Positions 48,389 to 59,200 of a stretch of DNA of 64,000 nt are shown piece after piece. Source of the DNA: Lumbricus rubellus (taxonomy: Eukaryota; Annelida; Clitellata; Crassiclitellata; Lumbricidae); NCBI GenBank assembly GCA_945859605.1, contig OX243815.1, positions 35,962,551 to 36,026,550 on the forward strand, in the 5' to 3' direction. Positions within the stretch are counted from its first letter, which is position 1. Each line of letters begins with the position of its first letter. The position numbers were made by a program, and so were the translations under genes. The notes under the pieces were generated by a model that saw only the letters and a list, made by a program, of their open reading frames with translations, did no database searches and was not told the origin of the DNA.

Positions 48389-49057
48389 CTCTCATCCTAA
48401 ACTCCGTTTCATCATCTCGACTTCATGACATCTGACTTGATGTTTGTCGTCGTCGTCGTCGAAGATATCAATGCTGCCGCCATTGTCTTCAGAGACAGCA
48501 GCGGAGGAGGAGTTGTGACCTAACGCCGAAGAAGAATGGCTTTATGTAAATCACTGACTGATAATTATATCAGACGAAAGAACAGTTTCAAACTATTCTG
48601 GTACGATACTCAGAGTAACTTATTTCTGTAATATAGGTGATGGCATTAAACAATTGCGTTGTATTATAGCTTGGTCGTTTGTCTTTTTATTACTGAAGTA
48701 CTGTAGTCTAATCTGGGAGGTTGGAATGATTGACTTTAGTCCGATGATTTGTATTCTTGACGTCTTCTGACTTCTGACGATATGTAAAGACAAGTGAGAC
48801 TTCTCACTTGTCTTTACATAGACATCATGCGATGGACTGAATCCAAGAAGATGCCATTGAATAAGACCAAATACCATCTCGACATGTTATATCATTCATA
48901 TTTTATGATTAGATTAAGTAAGTAAGTATGACCTCCATTTGTAAATGCACAATGGCATATCGAAATGAAATATAAAATAAAACACAAAAGTAATAAGAAT
49001 ATATAGTAATAATAATTATGATGCAAGAATCGAGAAGTAGCAGAGGCAGCCACTGTA
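48389..49057. other. Unique sequence, no gene seen
   Basis: GTC triplets near 48450, and a perfect inverted repeat around 48786-48822 (AAAGACAAGTGAGA and TCTCACTTGTCTTT). Confidence 0.5.
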
Positions 49058-49076
49058 GCAGACGCCAATCAAGGGA

Positions 49077-49583
49077 ACCAAAGATATTGTCCTACTAGGA
49101 GATTTTAACATTGACCTATTAAAAATCAATGAACATAAAGAAACTAATATATTTTATAATAACCTGACTTCCCATCAGCTTATCCCAGCCATCACGAAAC
49201 CCACTCGTATCACACCAACCTCATCAACTTTGATTGATAACATATTCACTAATGCCTGGTCTAGTCTGATTGATTCAACCATTTTCATAGCTGACTTGTC
49301 TGATCACCTGCCAGTATTCGCACACTTTGCATTTGGTAATTACAAGAGAAGCTTCCCGAATTATTATGACCATCGCATAATTAATGAGGAAAGATCAGAA
49401 CAATTTAAATCCCTACTTGCTGATAGTAATTGGGATAATGTCTCGACTGCATGCAATAATGGAGATGCTGACGGGGCATATGAAGTGTTTATTGAAAAAT
49501 ATAAAAACGCTTATGATCAGGCCTTCCCGATTGTGTCTAAAAAAATAACGCTAAGGGGTCTAGATTTAAGCAACCCTGGATGA
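49077..49583 (+). pseudogene. LINE endonuclease domain, C-terminal part
   Basis: The open frame contains DIVLLGDFNIDLL, TKPTRITPTSSTLIDNIF and DLSDHLPVFAHF, the last conserved blocks of the apurinic-like endonuclease of non-LTR elements. The N-terminal catalytic blocks are lost by 5' truncation. A frameshift near the GGGG at about 49555 separates it from the reverse transcriptase frame. Confidence 0.9.
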
Positions 49584-51538
49584 CTGCTGGGCTCCTCAAG
49601 TCTAGTAAGAAGAAAGCTTCATTGTACTTAAAATATATAAAAAATCCAAATGCTTATAATAAAAATAAATTTACTGTATATAGGAATAAATTTAAGGCTA
49701 TTAGAGTCAAAGCAGAAAAAAATTACTATGCATCTGAATTCTGCAAATATAAAGACGACCTAAGGAGGACTTGGAAACTCATTCGCTCCATAATGCAATT
49801 GGAAAATAAGGAGACACAAATTGAATCGTTAAAAATTAACGGAGAAAATGTTAAAGATCCAGAAAAAATGGCCAATAGCTTCAATAACTACTTCACCAAC
49901 ATAGCCCATTCTTTGGCAAAGAAAATACCAGATTCACCTCTCCCTTACCATAGTTACTTACAGGCCCCTCGGCAGAACTCTTTGGGTTTCCTAATGGTAT
50001 CCCCGGAGGAAATTATGGATATTGGCCGTGATATACGTTTAACGCATAGCAAAGGTGTTGACGATATAGACCCCTGTATTGCGGCCCCCAATCTCTCCTT
50101 GGTTGCCAGACCTTTAGCGGAGATAATAAATTGTTCATTTAGTAGTGGGATTGTTCCACAAGGCATAAAAATAGCTAAAGTGGTCCCAATACTAAAAAAG
50201 GGCGATAAGGACAATGTAATCAATTACAGACCCATTTCCGTTCTTCCTTACTTCTCCAAGTTCTATGAAAAACTTATGTATAATCGACTCTATGGCTATG
50301 TTAAAAACTCTAACATCATTTATCCATCTCAGCATGGATTTCAACCTGGTCATTCCCCCTATATGGCCTTATTAAATATGCAGGACATGATTTCAAAGGC
50401 TATTGAAAATAATGAATACTCAGTGGGAATCTTCTTTGATCTAGCTAAAGCGTTTGATACGGTAGACCATAATATTTTGCTTAAAAAATTAGACAACTAT
50501 GGAATTAGGGGGACTCAGCTCAGATGGTTTGCCAGCTATTTTGAGAGCCGTACACAAAGAGTTCTCTGTAATGGTGTCCTTTCTGAGCTAGGGTTGATCA
50601 AATATGGAGTTCCTCAAGGCTCCAACCTCGGACCACTCCTTTTCCTGCTTTATATTAATGACTTGGCCAATGTCTCTCCAACAATGTTTTTTATTCTATT
50701 TGCCGATGACACCAACGTTTTTTACTCCAATGGTTCATGGCAGACGTTGTTTCAAACTGTGAACGTTGAACTATCTAGCATAGCTGTTTGGTTCCATGCA
50801 AATAAACTCACCCTTAATTTAGATAAAACCAACTTTATTTTATTTAAATCCCACCGGAAAATAAAGCCAAATGACAATCTCTGTTTGCTTATTGATGATA
50901 TTTCCATCAATCAAGTTGAATCTACAAAATTCTTAGGTGTGCATATAGATCAACATTTGACCTGGAAAGTTCATATTAATCAAATTGCAACTAAAATTGC
51001 TAAAAATATTGGTATTATTTCCCGCGTTGCTTATATCTTGCCAAAGACAATTAGAATGAATTTGTATTATACCCTTGTCTACCCCTACCTCACATATTGC
51101 AACCTTGTTTGGGCATCGACATACGAATCCAGGCTTCATAAACTTGTAATCTTACAGAAGAGGGCTGTTCGTATAATTGCGGGTATTCGTAAACGGGAAC
51201 ACACTGGCCCTTCCTTTAATGAACTTCATCTCCTGAAAATTGACCAGATAAAGGATCTCCAAATTAGCGAGTTCTTTTTTCGACTCGAACACGGTCTCCT
51301 TCCTTCGGTATTCCAAGGTTACCTCCCTCACGCCTCTGACATCCATTCGCATTTCACTAGGAATTCATCTGCTTTTCGCCCTGTCAAAGCTCAATCTAAT
51401 ACTAGGCGGTTTACTATTAAATCTTATGGCACTAAAGTATGGAACACAATACCAATTGACATTCGTCAATCGAGTAGTCTGCAGGTATTTAAAAAGAAAC
51501 TTCGTGTTCTTCTACTCTCCTCCACTAATGCTACTTGA
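49580..51538 (+). CDS. LINE reverse transcriptase
   Basis: An uninterrupted 652-codon frame. It begins KQPWMTAGLL just before the annotated Met (the in-frame sequence continues upstream) and holds all reverse transcriptase blocks: NYRPISVLPYFSKFYEKLMY, QHGFQPGHS, FFDLAKAFDTVDH (catalytic Asp), GVPQGSNLGPLLFLLYIND, FADDTNVF (catalytic Asp pair) and KFLGVHID. The C-terminal region continues past the thumb with RAVRIIAG and LPSVFQGY. The intact frame indicates a recent insertion. The enzyme would reverse-transcribe element RNA at a nicked target, but the 5' end and endonuclease start are missing, so this copy is not autonomous. Confidence 0.95.
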   Translation: MTAGLLKSSKKKASLYLKYIKNPNAYNKNKFTVYRNKFKAIRVKAEKNYYASEFCKYKDDLRRTWKLIRSIMQLENKETQIESLKINGENVKDPEKMANSFNNYFTNIAHSLAKKIPDSPLPYHSYLQAPRQNSLGFLMVSPEEIMDIGRDIRLTHSKGVDDIDPCIAAPNLSLVARPLAEIINCSFSSGIVPQGIKIAKVVPILKKGDKDNVINYRPISVLPYFSKFYEKLMYNRLYGYVKNSNIIYPSQHGFQPGHSPYMALLNMQDMISKAIENNEYSVGIFFDLAKAFDTVDHNILLKKLDNYGIRGTQLRWFASYFESRTQRVLCNGVLSELGLIKYGVPQGSNLGPLLFLLYINDLANVSPTMFFILFADDTNVFYSNGSWQTLFQTVNVELSSIAVWFHANKLTLNLDKTNFILFKSHRKIKPNDNLCLLIDDISINQVESTKFLGVHIDQHLTWKVHINQIATKIAKNIGIISRVAYILPKTIRMNLYYTLVYPYLTYCNLVWASTYESRLHKLVILQKRAVRIIAGIRKREHTGPSFNELHLLKIDQIKDLQISEFFFRLEHGLLPSVFQGYLPHASDIHSHFTRNSSAFRPVKAQSNTRRFTIKSYGTKVWNTIPIDIRQSSSLQVFKKKLRVLLLSSTNAT

Positions 51539-51821
51539 AGTGCACATGACCATGTGTAGTTAAGATTTTAGTTAAGTACTTAGTTAAGTTTGTTTCTCTA
51601 TATGCTCTTGACAATATAAGCTTTTCTGCAATCTGTCATCACCTAATTTGTTTTAGTCTCTTTCTTTTAAGCTATCTTGATTAATTTTTCTTGGGACTTT
51701 TTTACTTGGGTGACCCTTCCCAGCGGGATGTCCATCCCTTTTGGGCCCCCCTTTGTAGCCAATGCATGCATGTTTTGTACTTTTATTGTTTTCTTGTTTT
51801 CTGGTTGCAATAAAGTGAATT

Positions 51822-52015
51822 GTATTGTATTGTATTGTATTGTATTGTATTGTATAATCCATATATATATATATAATATATTGTGTATATAAACTATATA
51901 TATAATTATATATTATATATATATATATATTGCAGACGCCAATCCCTATATATATATATATACAATATATATATATATTGTATATATATATATATATTGT
52001 ATATATATATAGTGT
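51822..52015. repeat. TTGTA pentamer and TA microsatellites
   Basis: TTGTA units of the LINE tail are followed by TATATA and ATATAATATA palindromic AT sequence on both sides of the target duplication. Confidence 0.95.
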
Positions 52016-52943
52016 AGAACGAGGAAAGGAGCGGGTTGTTGGCGTCATCCGTCTGGTTGATGATGGTGAGTGTTCGATGAAATGGTGGCTGCATGCTGCT
52101 TCATGGGTTTCCGTAGATGCTGAAGAGATGTCCTACACGATGATCTGGGTATAACGTCCGCAGCAACAGAATGATGAATGATAATAGTCAGTTTAGATTG
52201 TTTTCCTCAATGATATGGGCCTACGGAGAAGCACTTTGAGAACGCGGCTGTTCGTTGCTAACACACACGCACAAGAACATGACACGCATTGCAGAATCGG
52301 ACAGTCAGACTTCGACACAGTAAGCTATTCATAAAATATGCCATGGGCTTCTTGTGGTGATTGGTGTCCTTTTCATAATCTAATTCTACAAGTCTGCAGA
52401 AAAGCATGTGGAAATGGGGTTGTTCATTGCTACAAGGAAACACGGCTGACGATTTTAAATAGATCGAGTCACATAGAATATATGGCATATTCGGTTTGTC
52501 ACTCTTCGCTCTATAGCTGTCCTACTCTGGGGTTGGCTTCATGTTGTGTATGCAACGCTGGCAGTCGCAAAACTATACGTTAAATTAAGCAATACCGAGT
52601 ATAATCTAGGCTAAAGATGTCTGCGCTGCAGTGGTCGTCCATCACAATAATTATAAGAGTCGAATGAGACACAATCGATCGATTCACCAACTGATTCGAT
52701 TCATCTTAATGATGCACGCAGCAGATATATATTAAACCTATATTAAACTCGCTGGAGATTGTGCACACTGTAATGCTTTGAAAAGCACAAAAGAAAGAAG
52801 CAATTGTTCTGAAGTAAGTTTCTCACAAAATTAGCGGTTCATTCATCTTCTCTATCACATTGGTGATTTCAAGGCTGCTTTCCTTAGTTTTACGATCATT
52901 AATTTAAACGGATTGTTGTTGTTGTTCTTAGACGAACTGGTTC
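52016..52943. other. Region downstream of the nuclear receptor gene
   Basis: Probably 3' UTR and intergenic sequence of the minus-strand gene. Small open frames (52258-52488, 52338-52583) show no family features. Confidence 0.5.
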
Positions 52944-53206
52944 TTAGTTCTTTCTGATGAGTAGATTTCCGATGAATCGTTCAACGGGCGTTGATGATGA
53001 GCTGCTATCGCCATCTGACGAATGACCGAAGAACAAATCGTTGACTGGACCCGATGGAAAAGACCTGAGCGACGGAAGAACGAGCAATAGCTTTCCGAAT
53101 CGTATGATTCCACTGGGTCCCTGAGCGCCTGTGTGTCCCCTCAGCAACCCTTCCGCCGTCTCCTGCATCTCCTCCACCTGCTTTCGTGATCGCAGATCCG
53201 ATCGCT
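52944..53206 (-). CDS. Nuclear receptor exon 5 (end of ligand-binding domain)
   Basis: The acceptor is GATACTTTCAG/AGCG. It encodes [20 protein letters not shown], then [13 protein letters not shown], a Ser/Asp-rich loop and the putative activation helix [10 protein letters not shown], then the stop. Confidence 0.93.
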
Positions 53207-56200
53207 CTGAAAGTATCAGAGTCAGTCGATTGATAAATAAGAGAAAAAGTAATGCTATGTACTGTAACGTGGTTTCAGTAAGGACGACATCACCTGATGT
53301 AGTCGTGATAATGTTGTGGCATGTGATGAGTAGAGAGGTGAGAGGTGAGTGGTGAGAGGTGAGAGGTGAGAGGTGAGTGGTGACTGGTGAGAGCCTCACT
53401 GAGAGGTGAGAGGTGAGAGGTGTTTGAATCAGTTAAAGACAAGGTTGATATGACGGACGAAACGCAGACATACAACGTGTCTACTTTCTATAGCCACTGA
53501 CAACGTTTCTGAATAGCGAGGCTTTTAAAGGACGTAGAGAATAGAGAGGCTAAACGTAGGAAAGAAGGTGGATGTCAAAGAGAGAGAGACGTACGAGCGA
53601 CTCTCGTGTATTGTTATTATACCTGGTCTTAGGATCGCGAGAATTCGAAGACAAGTGTATTCGAAGCTGTCCGGAAGTAAGTCACCGATGCGCCTGATGA
53701 CGTTGCGCAGGTCGCTCAGAAACTGACCATTGCTATGGTCACCGTGACTTCGGCCGCCGTTGCCATGCCTACCGTCCATTCTTTGGTCTCGGCTTTCGCT
53801 GCATGCTTCTTCAGCCAAAATGTTCTCTAGTAAAATATATAATAATTACGAACACAATCACAGTGTGTGGCAATTATTGTCAACCAAAATTTTGCAGATT
53901 TTGATATCACAGCTGAGCTGCACAATATTTTCTATTACCAGTGTTCAATCTAAAGCCCGTTTAATTTCGACAGTCTTTCATATGATAATTGACAACAGTT
54001 TTACGGTAATAAGTGTAGATAAAATAATGTCTATATTTTTTGGAATCTAAAAGACTCGTCTATCCATCTCCAACACCCACAGATATACACTTATCCATCT
54101 GATCTCATTTGTAATGTACCATCACTGAATAATTGGGTAATTCGCCTCGTTATGTTTTGTTATGTCTGGTTATGTCCCTATACTCGTTTTCTGTCAACGC
54201 ATCTCCTATTCTTCAGCCAGACACATGCACTGTTCTAAAAAATAATTATACGCTACAGGTAGCACATGTCAAAATTATGTTTACTTGGATTGATGTTCAG
54301 CTATTTACCTGGATTGATGTTCAGCTATTTACCTGGATTGATATTCAGCTATTTACCTGGATTGATGTTCAGCTATTTACCTGGATTGGTGTTCAGCTAT
54401 TTACCTGGATTGATATTCAACTATTTACCTGGATTGATATTCAACTATTTACCTGGATTGATGTTCAACTATTTACCTGGATTGATATTCAGCTATTTAC
54501 CTGGATTGATGTTCAGTTGAGCCATCATCAGAATGAAGATCTCGCTCCATGATTCTTCAAGCAACGTCACCTGATCTCGAAGTGGAAGGTCAACGAAATC
54601 TGGAAACGTCTGCAGTCCTTCGACTGCCATAGCGAGCAGCTTAGTGGCATAGCCGAGACCTGCAGCAGTCCAGTGCGAGCAGGAAGAGGACTTCGATGGA
54701 AGAGACTGACCGTACGAAGTACCGGAAGTAGGCATTGGATGACGGAAGTGGAAAGGCTGTGGCGGTGGAAACGGAAGACTGGGGAAGTAGTTGATCAGTC
54801 GAGGTGGTTGGAAGGTGAGTCCGAGGTGAGTGAAGGTGAGCTGATGTGGGTCAGCGGCGGTCATGAGAGCTGCAGCAGGCAGACGCAGGGTCCTCCGTGC
54901 GTCGATCGCGGCCGCAGATAGACATCCGTTCGGTGGAAGAAAAGGATGGAAGGCGGCAGCTGCTGCTGCAGTGTGGTGGACCTTCACATCATCCCTCCTC
55001 AGTCCTCCTACGCCTCCTCCGTCTGCTGAGAGGCGCATTGTCTTCGTCTTAGGGATGACCGTCTCAGAATGATGATCGTCGTCGTTGTCGTTGTCGTCGT
55101 CGTTGTTGTTGTCGTTGCTGCTGCTCTCCGACTTCACGTATGGCTGGCTATCAGCTCTGCAGATGTATATTCAGAGCAGTATTGTTAAATGACACAGACG
55201 TAACAGGTCTATTATACTTGTGCAAACTGGATCAAGAGAGGATAGCGTGCAATAAAAGCTATGCATGCATATAATTATGTTGCATTCTTTTAATGAAAAC
55301 CCAACTTTTCATGTCTCATAGTCATAAAGTGAAACCTAAAATTAATGTTTGGCGCCAAATCTTAGACCTTTGAGTCAACAGTAAAATCAACCTCAAGTTC
55401 TTCAATCAGTGCATTGTATAACTTTTGGTTTGCTTATCAATTTCACGCTTCTACCAAATTCTATGGCGTCGTAACGGCAGAATAAACGGCCTTTTAGAAA
55501 GACTTCACTTAGCAGGTCAGGAAATTTATGTAACTTCATCTGAGACGCCGATATGATATGATATGATATGATATGATATGATAATGATATGATATGATAT
55601 GATAATGATATGATATGATATGGTAATTATGATATGATATGATAATGATATGATAATGATATGATATGATAATGATATGATAATGATATGATAATGATAT
55701 GATATGATAATGATATGATATGATATGGTAATTATGATATGATATGATAATGATATGATATGATATGGTAATTATGATATGATATGATATGATAATGATA
55801 TGATATGATAATGATATGATATGATAATTATGATATGATAATGATAATGATATGATAATGATATGATATGATAATGATATGATATGATATGGTAATTATG
55901 ATATGATATGATAATGATATGATATGATATGATATGGTATGACAATGATAATGATATGATATGATAATGATATGATATGATATGATAATGATATGATATG
56001 AGCCGATGTTTGTATATACCTAGATGTGTTGAGATCGTCTTTTAGATCAGCTTCTTTCTCCAAATCGACCAACTTGTCGGCGCTTGCAGGACGCTTCTTA
56101 TGACGACATTCCCTTTCATGTTGAACAGCTGAAGTATTTACCAACAAACAATCAACAAACAAATACAGAATACTACATGTAGCCTAATATACAGGGTGAT

Positions 56201-59200
56201 GATGATGATGATGATATCCCGTCTAGCTAGCCCGAAGGGCTAGCCAATGGGGATGAAGTGTTAGCGCCTTCATTTTCAAGGCCTCGGCATATGAGGGCGG
56301 TGGCCAATCCTCTCCCTCGCCGTCTCATCATCCACTGACCGTGAGGTCAGTGTACTCATCATAGCTGAGTCGGCTAGGAGGTGCTTGTGGAACAGAAATC
56401 TCGTTGCAAATTTCTGCCCCGGCGGGGATTTGAACCCCCGACCTTTCGGTCGACAGTCCAGCGCGCTAACCGCTGTACTATCGAGCACAGGGTGGCGCAA
56501 AAATAAACCGGACTATTAGTTTTTGCAATTGCATCGCTTGAATAATCAAAGTAATTATCGCCTTAAAATTATCATTAGACAGAAATGACACAGATAATCG
56601 CTTGCGAAACAGTCCAATAGCCCGGTTGATAGTGAATCGAGACATTCTTTCAGAACGCTTGTTGAAAGGTCAGAAGCACTTCTCACAGAGCATCATGGTT
56701 TCGGTTGCCGTGTCGCAGCTGGGGAAATCGTCATTAGTTTTTGAACGAGGAGCAAAAGTTAACAGTTCATATTACTGTGACGTCCTACATCAAGGATTAC
56801 TGCCACTCTGGTGACAATTTCACTTGCCATCAGGATGGAGCACCTGCTCATCGTTCACGAAAAACAGTTGCTTTTCTCCCTGCATGCTCACGTTCCAGAC
56901 TTTATTGAACCAGAAAATTGGCCACCAAACAGTCCGGACTTGAATCCCGTAGACTATTCGATCTGGGGAATGCTTCAGCAGCTTGTTTACAGGCAGAGAA
57001 TTCGAGATATTGAACATTTGAAAGAAGTTCTGACCGCATGCTGGGACGAAATCAGCGAGGACACTATCAACCTGGCTATTGGACAGTTTCGCAAGCGATT
57101 ATTATCGGTTATCACAGCAAACGGAGGACATATTGAGCATCACTGAAATTTTACAGTTCATACAATGTTATATTAAATGCCAAACCAATGCCATTTTCTG
57201 TGTCATTTCTGTCTAATGATATTTTTAAGGCGATAATTACTTTGATTATTCAAGCGATGCAATTGCAAAAACTAATAGTCCGGTTTATTTTGCGCCACCC
57301 TGTATAGGCCTACATCGTGGTTTAATAAAAAAATATATCTCTAATGCCTCACGATTAGGGCCTAATCATACTAAAATATCACAATATGTAGAGAATTGAA
57401 CGAACAATATGATTCCAACATATCATGTCATAAATTTGAACGAATAGAAAGATATGGATATTTCAACTTCATCTGCCAAAATTTAAGTTTCTAGCAAGTC
57501 TGTTATGGTGTTCGTTGCGGTTTCGACGCTTGGTCGTTCCCAGTTGGTCTTCAGTGATCTTGGAGTAAAAATTAACGGAGTCTATTATCACAACGTTCTG
57601 CTGTCGCATCCTCTACCTGTTGTCAGAAATCTATAGCTCCATAAGACTATTTTCTTCTTCAACCGAACAGTGCCAGCCCACAGAGCCAGAGAAAACGTCG
57701 AAATGCTAAGAAGAGTTGTGACAGCATGGTGAGAAAGATAAAGCCATGAAAGACGGCAGCAAAGGTTTCCATATCTAGCTAAGCCAGCAGTGCTGGTGAT
57801 GCGAAGCCATATGAACTGAGTTTCTAGAGAGTTAATTGAGGCGGTATGCCACATTCATGCAACCAGGGTCATTGCATTATTATGCAGCCTTTAACCCGCA
57901 ATTATTGAACAAGTCTCTTGCCTACAGGCAAATATTTGCTCAGCGTTGGAGATAAAGGAGCTACATCAAATGAGTTATGCATGATAAGAAGATGGCAAAC
58001 AGTAGTTATTGTAGATGAGGAGAAAGGTGTTAGACAAGAAAGTCTGATGAGAGAGAACACTGAGATGACGCCATCCATCAGACACTGCAGTGTAGACTGC
58101 ATGCTGCAGCCTTTAACCCGCAATTATTGAATAAGTCTCTTGCATGCAATTATTTGCTAAGCGTTCCAGATGAATAAAGTTATTTGTCGTCATAGCGTTA
58201 ACCTTATAGCCTACCTAGAACGGCTTTGATTATTTCATCCAATGCATCCACCTCTGTATCATTAATACCAGTGGCGGATTTAGTACGGGCCCGGGGGGTC
58301 TGTTCGTCCCCCGTGCCCCCTTGGGCAAAAAATGGCGCCCCCTCGGACCGTTCCGGTATTTATTACTTAAACCTAAAATGTCCTTCGTGGAAAGTAAATT
58401 CTCATACCTTTGCCAGATTATTATATTCTAATTTTTAATGATTTTACGCAATCACATCAAGAATTTAACTCTAATTATTAAAGAATTACTTGTTTTTATT
58501 TATTTCTCTGGCGGCATTGCTTAATACTTATTCCTATTTATTTCTATGGCCCTTTGCCGCTTTGCGTAGACCTATATGAAAAATTCAACTTGCCGTTGAT
58601 GATAATGATGATGGTTCTCTGCCCGAAGACAGGTTCATTGGCTTAACGCCCCTGGGGACGAGATGAGTGAGGTGGTTTCCCGTTGCCTTCCCCATAGACA
58701 ACGATGGGTAAGCAACTGCCACTGCTTAAAGAAGTGTCAGTAAATTGAAGATTATCAAAAGTTATTTGCGATTGACAATGACCAACGAACATAGGCGTAC
58801 GGGAGTTTTCAGCAGCGGGGGGGGGGGCAAAGATTGAATTTCTGCCCGAAAAATACATCCGTCAAAAAGTTAGTCGTTCGCGTCCGTGTTTGCCCGAAAA
58901 ACCTGACTTGCCCGAAAGTTGACGACTTTTTTTTTTAGTTGTTCGGAGTTTTTGCCCGAAAAAACCACCAAACTTGCCCGAATTTGGGGGGCAATTGCCC
59001 CCTGCACCCCCGCCTCGTACGCCTATGCCAACGAACGTCTATCTGGTTTGGCATTAATTTCAATTGAACGTGATCCTACTGAGAACATCGACTTTGAATC
59101 AACTATAAATCGTTTTGCTTCAATGAAATCACGTAGAAAGCAATTTATATCAACTAACAAGTTTCTGCGTGAAGCTTGTATCAATAGGCCTATCAATTAG

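Larger units (their letters stand above)
49071..51931 (+). mobile_element. 5'-truncated LINE (jockey/CR1 group) with 13-bp target duplication
   Basis: The insertion is bounded by GCAGACGCCAATC at 49058-49070 and again at 51932-51944. It starts inside the endonuclease domain, continues through a complete reverse transcriptase frame, and ends with CAATAAAGTGAATTG, a TTGTA pentamer tail (51822-51855) and expanded TA sequence. The pentamer tail and sequence motifs fit the CR1/L2/jockey assemblage; the exact clade is not determined. Confidence 0.9.
56190..57304 (+). mobile_element. Mariner-like element with about 100-bp inverted repeats, interrupted by a SINE
   Basis: After removing the SINE, the left end is TACAGGGTGGCGCAAAAATA and the right end is its inverse. 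The repeats extend through TTTTTGCAATTGCATCGC and AATAATCAAAGTAATTATCG to ACAGAAATGACACAG, about 100 bp. TA borders both ends. Inside is a decayed transposase. The element lies in intron 1 of the nuclear receptor gene. Confidence 0.9.

Noticed and set aside
48440..48530. Minus-strand short frame MAAALISSTTTTT with a good start context
   Set aside because: Only about 23 codons, no splice donor and partly a GTC repeat.
56426..56486. tRNA gene on the minus strand (Asp-like GTC)
   Set aside because: A- and B-box words are present but the acceptor and anticodon stems mispair, and it is the head of a SINE with target duplications.
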